A stretch of 64,000 nt of DNA. It comes from Adiantum capillus-veneris. Taxonomy: Eukaryota; Streptophyta; Polypodiopsida; Polypodiales; Pteridaceae. The notes under the pieces are model-generated. The model did no database searches, was not told the origin of the DNA, and worked only from the letters and a program-made list of their open reading frames with translations. Positions 55,341 to 64,000 of the stretch are shown here, piece by piece. The DNA lies in NCBI GenBank assembly GCA_014529385.2, contig CM043958.1, positions 92,812,741 to 92,876,740 of the forward strand, in the 5' to 3' direction. Position 1 is the stretch's first letter. Each line of letters starts with the position of its first letter. A program made the position numbers and the translations under genes.

Positions 55341-55609
55341 GAAACTGTTTTGAGTGTTGTTTCAGGAGCAGTTCACCAAAAGTTCTCTAACTTTTGATAG
55401 ACAACTCCAAACTTTTAGGGTACCCAGAACCAGTTTCCAGAGACCAAAAAGTCATAAATTCCTGACTTTTGAGAGACCTGACCAGGGGCAAAAAGGGATT
55501 GTGTGCACTAAGCCAAGGTGTTCTTATCAAGGACCATCTTGAGAGTATTGAGTGAGGCTTAAACATAACAACTCATCCATCATTAGGGTTTCCCACTCAA
55601 CTCAGAGCT

Positions 55610-57805
55610 ATGCTACCTACACAAACAGCCAGAAATACTGCAACACCTATAACAAGAGGGTTGAGACAAGACCATGAGGCTTATCAATCATATCAAGCCA
55701 AACCTCAAGGCGTGGCTCATGGATATTTGTCAAGTGATCATGTAGCTCACAGGAAGCCAAACCAATCAACTAAAATGCGGGAGTTTGGAAGAGCAAAAGT
55801 GGAAATTGTTGGAGACTTAGAGGAGAAGCATCCTCTAATCAACAAACCCAACGTGAGGTTCATCAAAACCAATGAAGCCACGAGAGTTCTAATGGATTAC
55901 ACTTATGATGGCCTTTATAGGTTACCTATTGGGGATCAAAACAACTTCTATAGATGCTTAAATTCCACCATTGAAGAGTTGACAGACTACAAGAACCTCT
56001 ATGCCTTCACATACACAGATGACCAGGGAGTGCAAGTTCTAATGGTAGATAAGTATGGACGAGAGTACAAACTTATCAGCCCAATTGAACTAGAAAGATA
56101 TGCATACATGGGTACTCCAATCTCTGCTTACTACTTTCAACCGAGTGTAAGCGTACTAGGGTTTTTTGAGACTGATTTGCAAGAAGCTAACATTGAAACT
56201 ATGGGATCAAATGGACCTCAAACATCCAAAATAGATATTCACGGGAGTGTAGCTCCTATCTCATTGAGTGGAACCAAGAGACCACAAATTAGACTTACAA
56301 ATCCATCAACATTTCCAAAACATGTCTCAAAGGGGATTCCACCAGGATTTGCTCCAAGACGAGAAGAAGGAACGAGGGATGTCTTTGTGAGAGACCCCAA
56401 CACGCTAAGATACATGGTTGAATCAGAACCAATGAGACCATATCAATTGGCCAAATGTGTCAAGAAGAAGTAAGATGGATTAAGGGATCCATACGTACAT
56501 GCATCCTTGTTCAAACAAGTGTTAAGAGCCGAACAAGTATTTTATTTTCATACACAGTATGAGGGATTTTGCTTAACCCTGGAAGGGATAGCATTGAATT
56601 GGTTCCAACCGTTGGACAAAAATGCCTTCTCAAACGTTGAACAACTGTTGCAAGAATTTGTTGTGGAGTTCTCTAAAAGGGGAATCAAGCATAGCACAGT
56701 GTCCCAAATCTATGCATTCAAGCAAAAAGAAGATGAGAGAGTGAAGGAAGCATCGCTACGCTTCAAACAATACATAGAGAGATGTCCGGAACGCGAGTTA
56801 CCACCACAGGATGAAAGATTATCAATTCTCTTCATAGAGGGTTTGAAAAATGAAACTCTCAAGAAAGATTTGCACTTAAAAGGATGTACTTCCTTTGAAC
56901 AAGTCACGAGAGAAGCATTATACCTAGTTGACAATTGTAAAGCCTATGGCGAGGAAATTGGTGATACAAAGATCACTATGGATAATGCACGTTTAGCATC
57001 TAGTGAAACCAACACAAGGCAAGTGGTTATGTCTCAATTAATGACCAACTTAGATGAGCTAGCAACGCAAGTAGCACAACGAATAAAATGGTGTGCCATT
57101 GAGCAAAAATGGACCAATCATGAGATGAGTGGGTGCTACTTTAATCAAACCTACACGAGGGGGATACTATTTGGACATCAAATAGAAAAAAAAATGCCAT
57201 TACCAAATCATCCATTATTTCAAAATAGGGTTGTATCAAGGGCTTCACAAAGAGCTGAGGTATCACAACCTAGGCTAGGGCAAGAACCTATGAGAAAACT
57301 CTATTCATTGAATGAGGACACTCTGATGTTCATAGCCAATCAAGAGCGTAGACCAGAGACCATTGTTGCTAAGCAAGAACAACCATCAATTGTGCCACCA
57401 GTGACTCAACAAGATGGACCATGCTACAAGTGTGGAGGTAATCATTGGGCCAAGAATTGTTCTCATGTAGAGATAATTGGATATTGTTTGGAGTGTGCCA
57501 TTACACAGGTTGTTCCAAATTGTCCAAAACACCCAGACAAACAGGGGAAAACAACAATGAATGTTGTGGGAGTGTTACCTTCTCCAAGTGGATCAGAGGC
57601 AGAACCCAAAATTCCAGTGAAGGTAGTGACGAGAGCCCAAGCAAAAGAAAATGCTGAGGACCAAGCTAATGAGGAGAAAGATCAACAACCCAAACAAGGG
57701 GAAACAACTAGTGTGTCAGTGAGGACTGGGAGAAAATCTTGGAAAGCCAAAAGAGACATAATTCAAGAAAAAACGATTACAAATCAAACTGCACTACAAA
57801 CATAA
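55610..57805 (+). pseudogene. Family-C Gag, one stop from open
   Basis: The ATG at 55610 opens MLPTQTARNTATPITRG. The first 287 residues hold a conserved domain (NVRFIKTNEATRVLMDYTYDG, LMVDKYGREYKLISPIELERY) also present in copies A, B and D. A TAA at 56471 replaces the Tyr codon seen in A and D. The frame then continues with DPYVHASLFKQVLRAEQVFY, the core NWFQPLDKNAF and RCPERELPPQDERLSILF. A knuckle CYKCGGNHWAKNC (about 57424) and a second Cys cluster CLECAITQVVPNC follow. It ends at a TAA at 57803 where copy A has Glu. Confidence 0.88.
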
Positions 57806-58798
57806 TTACAAGAGACAAAGGAGCAGTTAAAACAAGAACGGGAAAACAAAATGGTGGTGAGCGATAAGAAACCAAGGAAGGCGTCTTCTGAAGGATCTGT
57901 GTTGGTAGACAAAGTCCTAGAGCCATTAGATGCTGCACTGGAAGCATATGAGGCTAGATTGAAACCCAACCAAACCCTAGAGCAACGAGGGACGAAATAT
58001 CCTCATGCTGAGGTAGAGACTGAGAGGTTGAAAATGTGTAAGGAATTGGTAAAAACTGCACAGGCAATGATGGAGCCTCAAGCACCAATTTCACCTCCAG
58101 AAACAACACCAAAAAGTGTTGGATTTGAAATGCCTAAGGCAAAGGTTGTTGAAACATTAACTCAAGGAAACATTGAGCTAGAATCACAAAAGGATGTGCA
58201 AGCAAAGACTGCAACACAAGAAACCAACAACCTAGAAATTCAACTAGATGATCAAGTAGTGGTCAACACCACTAATGATGCAAGGTCAAGATCACAATTT
58301 ATGGCACGTATCTCAAAGATAAATGAGCCATGGCCAAATGAATTGTGAGAAGCAATTAGAATTGCAAAAGATGAAAGTGCAACTTTCCAATCTGCACCCA
58401 TAACTCAGGTCAATACAGGGCATGAAGTCTATCAGGGAGACATTCAATCTCTAAATGGAGATGCAGGGACGGAAGTTTCAATTGAAAGCAAACCAGAGTC
58501 CTTGAAGACCTTACCCTCATACATAGGAGAACATGAGGCAGACTCAGAGACTAGGGTGGTGCCATCTCAGAGGAAAGCCATATCCAAGATGATGGATACA
58601 AAGAGTATGCAAGAGTTGATGTCAGCTCCAATACAATGCACCATTACTCTATCTCAACTACTTAAGATTAGACCACATGTATGGGATGAAGTAGACAACA
58701 ATTTGGGGAAGACGGGATTAAAGATACCTCTTCAAGATCTACCCTCAAATGAACAATCAAACAAAACTCAACAAGAAACGCTAAACCTGTGCCAATAA
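57806..58798 (+). pseudogene. Family-C Gag-protease linker
   Basis: It continues Gag after the stop: VLEPLDAALEAYEARLKPNQT and LKMCKELVKTAQAMMEPQAPI (57851-58348), a charged helical segment. After a TGA at 58346, 58502-58798 gives MDTKSMQELMSAPIQCTITL, which matches copy A. A frameshift at about 58790 leads into protease. Probable structural linker. Confidence 0.75.
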
Positions 58799-59535
58799 AC
58801 AAGGTGGGGGAATATTACAAAGGAGAAGAAGGAAACACCACCTTACATGTGGAATACAAAGGAGTTAAAACATTGGCTATACTTGATAGTGGGGTTGGAG
58901 TAGCCATAGCCACAAAAGACATTTGGGGAAAATGGGGTAGACCAGCGCTTAGGAAAACTAGAATGAAGCTGCAACTTGCAGATGGATACACGAAAAAACC
59001 TCTAGGTATCCTCGAGCAAATTATTGTTACTTCTTGTGGAATTGAATATGAACATACATTTGCAATAGTAGATTTTGGAAAAGGGAACACTTTTGATATC
59101 ATTTTAGGAAGACCTTTCATGCGTCAACTTAAGATGGTTCAAGATTGGGGCTATGACTATATCTACTTGAGACATAAAAAGATCACCACAAAAATAAGCA
59201 TAAAAGACCATAGCTATAGAGATGTGAATAGAACTCCTTCACAAGAAATTGATTCTACTATAGTCAATGGGAAAGAGATACCTGCGTGGTTACAAACCAA
59301 ACAAGAACTTTGGATGTGTGGTGCTTCGAAGTGTGGAAGCTTAGTGAAGGAGGATTGCATCCTAGAACGATCAATGGACGATGAAGCTTACATACCGGAA
59401 CCCTTTCCAGAGCAATTATTTGAGCCATTTGGATGGACTCAAATATTGGCAACCTTGGATCTGTGTGTAAATGAGCTAACTCCAACCAAGTTTTGTGATG
59501 AAGCAGGCTACGACCTAGTTTCATGTTTATGTTGA
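58789..59535 (+). pseudogene. Family-C protease (retropepsin), active site intact
   Basis: The block HVEYKGVKTLAILDSGVGVAI carries the catalytic DSG, followed by LQLADGYTKKPLGILEQIIV and FDIILGRPFMRQLKMVQDWG, the standard retropepsin layout. It would cut Gag and itself. A segment with Cys and Trp follows (LWMCGASKCGSLVKEDCILE, FEPFGWTQILATLDLCVNE), also present in copy A. The frame ends at 59535 and overlaps the next region by 13 bases in another frame, a frameshift relative to copy A. Confidence 0.85.
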
Positions 59536-61142
59536 AAGTGCTGAGAAATGCTAATGAGATTTGTGAGAATGAAAATAGAGGGACAAATAGCTATGTCATG
59601 GAGGATGCTGCACAAACACAAACTAGGAGAGCAATACAACCATGTGGAAATGTCATCATTGACATACTTGAAGAGTCAACAACATCTACTCCAAAGAAAC
59701 TAACTTCAAATGATGCAGAGTTGAAAGTACAGGAAGAATCAGATGTGCAAACCTCCACATCAACAGATGTTCTACAAACTCAAGATCAAAGGAAGAATGA
59801 GGAAGAAGCCAAAGATGAAAAATATCCCACATTGATTAAATTCAATTTATGCGGACAAACAGGGCTCAAGGTTACATGTTCGGCCTCAATTGAGCCTTAT
59901 GCTACTAAGAATATAATGTCATATGGCACTTGGATAATGATGGGAAAGCTGACAATTAAAGAAGTGGAGGAAAGAGTATACACCAGTGCCAAAATGCCAA
60001 TCCCAAGTTTTGGCATAGCAGAGGCAATACTCAAGTTGAGTCATGGGGAGTTCAAAGACAACTTCAACATAGTTGACTCACATCGCATCAAAGAAAGTCT
60101 AGTCCTAACAAAGAGTTGGAGGAAAATCATCTTTCGACAACAATCAAAAGCTTTAACAACAACAACGGTAAGACTCCATGAAGCTTCTCAAATCCATGCA
60201 GAGAAGAAATTGCCAACCATCACGAAAAAAGGTAAAGCAAAGGTAAACACTGAAGTATATCAACCTCGCCAGACAACTTTACCTTCAACAAGCTTCCATC
60301 AAATTTCCCATGAAGCCTCTACATCAAGAGCCACACCATCAACAATGCAATGGAAACCAAAGCAAAAAGTCTATCAACCAAAGTTTCCATCACAAAAAAG
60401 CATCCAGAAGAAGCCGAAGAATGCCAACCAAGTGTTGGTATCCAAAGAGGACATCCAAGTCAAAGACCCAGTTTGGATACATAAAACACGGGTTCAACCA
60501 CAACAACAAAAGGTGACAGGGTGGATAGCATCAAATGAGTCAATCACTGCTCAAGGCTACTTCCAAGGAAACATTAATGTTTGGGCCAAAAAGCCTAAAG
60601 TAACAGCCTGGATGTACTCACCTCAAGAAAGAAGATCTACAATGAGCGAGCCAAGCTATCAACGGAATAAAAACAAGTCAAGCAGGAGAAAGAACAACAA
60701 AAAAGGACAGAAGAAAAGACCTTCCAAGAAATCAACACAACAAGTATGGGTACCAATGTCAAACTTCAACGAAGCTACCCAACACAAACAGATGCAGCAG
60801 CGGATGATTCTAGTTAAACTACTTGAAGCACAAGGATTCTATGAAGGTAACACCCAAATATGGTTACCCAAAGTAGTTGCTCAACCTAGAGCCACTAAGA
60901 CCAACCAAGTAGCAAAGGACCCCACACAAAGACAATCAACAACAACAAAGAGCCAATGGAGACTAAGCACAACCAAGGGAGAAACAACCTCAAAATGGAT
61001 CCCTCGTCTTCTACTACAAAAGCAAGGCTTTTACAATGGTAATAGCCAAGTATGGATACAAAAGCCTAGTGTCCATCAAGTCAAGGGAGCAACTCATGAA
61101 GCAAGAACAAAGTGGGTCCCAAAACCACTGTTGAAAACTTAG
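59523..61142 (+). CDS. Family-C extra C-terminal region: pseudo-retropepsin plus QG-aromatic-W repeats
   Basis: Open for 539 residues, originally fused to protease. After an acidic segment (ELKVQEESDVQTSTSTD), residues of about 100-200 form a retropepsin-like block: KFNLCGQTGLKVTCSASIEP, NIMSYGTWIMMGKL, PIPSFGIAEAILKLSHGEF and SHRIKESLVLTKSW. No DSG or DTG is present, so it should be inactive. A basic Gln/Lys/Pro-rich tail contains three motif copies: AQGYFQGNINVWAKKP (about 60548), EAQGFYEGNTQIWLPK (about 60823) and QKQGFYNGNSQVWIQKP (about 61012). Other W-containing phrases (VWVPM, KWIPR, KWVPK) are interspersed. Element F carries the same block and motif after integrase. Function unknown. 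Long basic repeats could bind RNA. Confidence 0.75.
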   Translation: MFMLKVLRNANEICENENRGTNSYVMEDAAQTQTRRAIQPCGNVIIDILEESTTSTPKKLTSNDAELKVQEESDVQTSTSTDVLQTQDQRKNEEEAKDEKYPTLIKFNLCGQTGLKVTCSASIEPYATKNIMSYGTWIMMGKLTIKEVEERVYTSAKMPIPSFGIAEAILKLSHGEFKDNFNIVDSHRIKESLVLTKSWRKIIFRQQSKALTTTTVRLHEASQIHAEKKLPTITKKGKAKVNTEVYQPRQTTLPSTSFHQISHEASTSRATPSTMQWKPKQKVYQPKFPSQKSIQKKPKNANQVLVSKEDIQVKDPVWIHKTRVQPQQQKVTGWIASNESITAQGYFQGNINVWAKKPKVTAWMYSPQERRSTMSEPSYQRNKNKSSRRKNNKKGQKKRPSKKSTQQVWVPMSNFNEATQHKQMQQRMILVKLLEAQGFYEGNTQIWLPKVVAQPRATKTNQVAKDPTQRQSTTTKSQWRLSTTKGETTSKWIPRLLLQKQGFYNGNSQVWIQKPSVHQVKGATHEARTKWVPKPLLKT

Positions 61143-62442
61143 GCTCCTCACAAAGAAGAAAAAGTAAAGGTACAACAATGCGGCCTCCTTACGGAACATC
61201 CCATGCAACAAAAGAAGCTCAAGGAGTCAAAGTATGCCAACTTACTTGAAAAGATGGTGGCATCCAAAGACCAAAGCAATGATAGAGGCCTTAATCTCAA
61301 GAACTTATGGCATTGGGTTTCAGGCCATGAACAGGTAAGTCCAAGTCGCCATTAAAAATACATGGCATACAAGTCAAGAGTCGGGCGGCTAAGCCACTAA
61401 ATGAACAAGGCATTAGTCCCAAAGCTTCAAGTAATATTCTCTATGGTCTAAAAGTCTTAGCTATTCTAGGTACTGCTCAAGGTGGAGGAGTTGAGCATAT
61501 TTATGTTGTGTCACTCATGCTGGTATAGGTGAGCATAAGAGTCCAAGTCTATGTATTTTAAGTTTGGTAAAGTGAAGAAGAGAGTCCAAAAGACACTTAC
61601 GCACTATGCATAGTGAGTAATGAGTGGAGAAGCTTCAACATCAAAAACCCTTCTTGGAAATGTGGAAGCTATTGAGATGTCCTTGGATATCACATGTGCT
61701 ACATTTGTTCCTTGAAGCACCCAACAACTCATTTTTCACACCGCATGATTTTCTTGAAAGAACTCTTGTGTGCATATAGAGTGTCCCATAATTGGCACTT
61801 GCATTACGCACTCTTACTTTATTTCTCCCAAGCACTCACCTTGCATGAACAGGTACTCAACTTCCAAGTGTTCAACCCCAATAAGAGCGTATACCAAAGG
61901 CATTTTTTCCCACTGGGTTTTTCCCTTTGGTCATTCAGGTTCTAGACCCTAATTTAGAAACACCCATCACTATTCTATTGTATATATTCCTTCCATCAAA
62001 TGAAACCAATAAAGAATTTGGTACACGATCTTCAAAGAGATAAAGTGGGGCCACATTGTTCTCAACTACGCTTCGACAAGAGCAGCTCTTATCTTCGAAG
62101 ATACCAACAAAGCTCTATTGACAAAGTGTCAAAGTCTCAAACATTTTGAGATACGAGCTCCAATAAAAATTCAACTACACCAGGAGGCAAAGTATCCAAA
62201 GAAGCAGGTATCATCGACCAACTGCACAAATGGAAAGGTAAAGCAGGATGTGCAACAACATGCACAAATGCCTCGTCCACAACATCCAAATCACAAAGAA
62301 CAAATGTTCATCAATCAAAGGCAAATGGGCACCCCATTTGAACAAGCAAAACATGCCAGATATAACTCAATCAAGGAAGGGGGGAGTCTCATCAACAAGA
62401 AGAGCAGACTACAAATGGTCGTGTCAAGGGACGACACGAGAT
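61143..62442 (+). other. Family-C 3' untranslated region
   Basis: It continues past the stop with a short coding-like remnant (SKYANLLEKMVASKDQSN near 61225-61275). A non-coding stretch follows, whose parts recur in copy A (to 16290) and copy G (41286-42071). ORFs of 60-110 residues near 61694-62493 are not supported. Confidence 0.6.
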
Positions 62443-62455
62443 AGGAAGGGGGGAG
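62443..62455 (+). other. Polypurine tract of the family-C element
   Basis: AGGAAGGGGGGAG abuts the 3' LTR, identical to the LARD tract at 30515-30527. Confidence 0.88.
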
Positions 62456-63393
62456 TGTTTGGAGGTGATAACAACATACAAGTGCCCACCTAACCAAGGC
62501 GCTCGTTGGGTCAGCCGGCCAAAGTTTTGATGTGGTCACATTATTTTTCCGATGTTTAATACATCAAACCCTGTAAAAACCTAAGGACAATCGTCTATGT
62601 CAAGTCTAAGTCGAAGATGTAATTTTTCCAATGATGTATGTAAAGGTCCATGAGAAGTCGGCCGCCGGCCACTTTAGAAAGCCCTAGGTATATAATACAC
62701 TAAGGTTAGTGGGAAAGAGAGATTATTTTTTGAAGATAAGTGACTATTGTGTTACGCACAGAGAGCTACCTCTTTGCCTCAACTTGTAATCATCGCTTCT
62801 GTGGCTACGGTAATCCAAATTTAGTTTTGTTTCTTGCATTGTGTTCCTCTTACTCTGCTCTTTCATTCAAGTGTAAGCATTCAAGATTCGGTGAAGGTTT
62901 CAAACGCATCCGTTTAGGCTTTAAATCGATGTTTTGAGTCTTTATATGCGTATTTTATGTTGTTTTGACCCTAGGAGAGGCTTTAGGGACCCAAAGATGA
63001 CCCATTAGGGTCATCCGTTTACTGTTTTTGTGTACTGTGGGACGAACGATCGCGATCCATGTACCTTCCCATAATGCTATGAGACAGTGATAGGATATGT
63101 TCCTGATAGTCCCCTGTAGCTTCCCTTCAAGTTTCATGCGATTCCGATATGAATTGCATGGTGAACGGGCGTGATGACTGTAGAGTTGTGGAGACGGACA
63201 TAAGCAGATTACTTGGCTTTAATGTGATTGATTTGCTTGTAGAGTTAGTAGTTGCATCTCTTCGAGTTCACTTCATTAGGGTTGACATCCTAATGAGTTT
63301 CCATGCCTCATCCGAGTCGCTTCCCTGGCATTAATATTTATGTTGATGCCTGAAGGCTATGCTATGGACGTCCGTCGCGGTGACCTGCAAACA
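62456..63393 (+). repeat. Family-C 3' LTR, 938 bp
   Basis: It matches 52158-53094. A TATA box lies at 62689-62696. The leader palindrome is well kept at 63047-63058 (only its last base differs). Confidence 0.93.
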
Positions 63394-64000
63394 ACCGCAT
63401 TATGCACTACGTTTGGTCTTTACAAATACATTGTCTTGTCTTTTGGCTTGACCAATTCACCATCCACATTCAACCGCTTGATGGAAAAGCTATTTAGGCT
63501 TCACAGAACCTTTACTGGAGTGTTCTTTGATGATATTATCATCTACTCTAATTCACTAGACAAACACAATCAACACCTCCAGGTAATATTTCAAGTCTTA
63601 AGAGAGAATAAACTCTATGTTAATCGAAAGAAAGTGAATTTTTCTTACAAGAGATTTAGTATTTAGGTCACATTATCTCTCAAGATGGCATCCAAATGGA
63701 TCCATCAAAGTTAGAGATAATAAAAGGATGGCCTAATCTAAGGAATCTTTATGAACTAAGAAGATTTATAGGTATGTGTGCATATTATAGACACTTCATA
63801 GAAAAGTTATCACTAATAGCAGGACCATTACATGACCTAACAAAGAAAAATGTTAGGTATACATGGTCTGCCAAGGAGAACAATGCTTTCAAAAAGCTTA
63901 AAGAAAAGCTTATCTCTCAACTTGTGCTTACATTGTTGGAGCCATTTGAGGTCCAATGTGACACTTGTGGTGGTGATTTCCTTGGAGCTATTTTGCTCCA
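63394..64000 (+). pseudogene. Element H reverse transcriptase right part and RNase H start (runs off window)
   Basis: It continues the palm from QDIKT: ALCTTFGLYKYIVLSFGLTN, then the catalytic FFDDIIIYS with both Asp residues. A frameshift near 63660 moves to a frame reading GHIISQDGIQMDPSKLEI, LRRFIGMCAYYRHFIEKLS and KNNAFKKL-like sequence. The last residues (VQCDTCGGDFLGAILL) are the start of RNase H with its first Asp. The window ends here. Confidence 0.9.

Larger units (their letters stand above)
52158..63393 (+). mobile_element. Full-length family-C element: Ty3-like, gag-protease only, 11.2 kb
   Basis: LTRs of about 937 bp at both ends, a tRNA-Asp-type primer site, a polypurine tract and flanking accgt/accgc mark a complete insertion in the same orientation as H. 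The interior encodes Gag, a protease with intact DSG, and a long extra region. No reverse transcriptase, RNase H or integrase is seen in 9.4 kb. Such gag-bearing dependants are known as TR-GAG elements. It needs enzymes from a relative such as element F. Confidence 0.9.
42072..64000 (+). mobile_element. Element H: Ty3 element interrupted twice (3' end outside window)
   Basis: With insertions removed, the + strand reads candidate LTR, primer site, Gag with zinc knuckle, protease, reverse transcriptase and the start of RNase H at the window end. Copia-3 sits in Gag and a full family-C element sits in reverse transcriptase, both with flanking duplications. H is therefore the oldest layer in this part. 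It carries several stops. Confidence 0.85.

Noticed and set aside
62740-62937. 65-residue open frames in both family-C LTRs (52442 and 62740)
   Set aside because: They are conserved only because the LTRs are duplicates. No evidence of translation.

Overview
The window looks like a piece of a large, repeat-packed land-plant genome. Every recognisable feature is a retrotransposon or a remnant of one. I see no host gene, tRNA, rRNA or CRISPR array. Plant-type Ty1/Copia and Ty3 elements, TGG-initial tRNA primer sites and 5-bp target duplications support a plant. Two Penelope-like elements (PLEs) that appear to lack an endonuclease hint at a non-flowering lineage such as a fern or lycophyte, but that is an inference.

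Layout. 1-3564: 3' part of a degenerate Penelope-like element, + strand. 3565-10153: a Copia cluster (Copia-1, - strand) with three LTRs, made of one element plus a tandem gag+LTR segment. 10154-about 16290: family-C copy A (+), a decayed Ty3-like gag-protease element. About 16291-20010: degenerate Ty3 element E (-). 20020-22075: a diverged family-C-like gag D (-). 22094-23832: second Penelope-like copy (+), followed by the start of family-C copy B (23833-24164), which resumes at 31541-31980 after a 7.3-kb non-coding LTR element (LARD, 24165-31474). About 31985-41290: Ty3 element F (-), with RNase H, integrase and an unusual downstream coding region, split by Copia-2 (35138-40674, duplication TAGCC). 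41286-42071: a 3' fragment of family C. 42072-64000 and beyond: Ty3 element H (+), split in gag by Copia-3 (44598-50184, duplication TCTTC) and in reverse transcriptase by a full-length family-C element (52158-63393, duplication accgt/accgc).

How the parts relate. The full family-C element has LTRs, a tRNA-Asp-type primer site and a polypurine tract. It codes only for Gag, protease and a long extra C-terminal region, with no reverse transcriptase or integrase. That extra region holds a retropepsin-like domain lacking its catalytic Asp and repeats of a QG-aromatic-aromatic-x-GN-x-x-aromatic-W motif. Element F, which does encode RNase H and integrase, carries the same retropepsin-like domain and the same motif downstream of integrase. 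The non-coding LARD shares family C's primer-site type and an identical 13-base polypurine tract. Together they suggest one mobilisation network: F-like autonomous donors with C and LARD as dependants. The 5' leader of family C also holds a repeated 12-bp palindrome (CGATCGCGATCG) at about 270-bp spacing, seen again in its LTRs.

Nearly all coding regions carry stops or frameshifts, several of the CGA-to-TGA kind expected from cytosine methylation. The window therefore reads as a nested, mostly silenced retrotransposon block.
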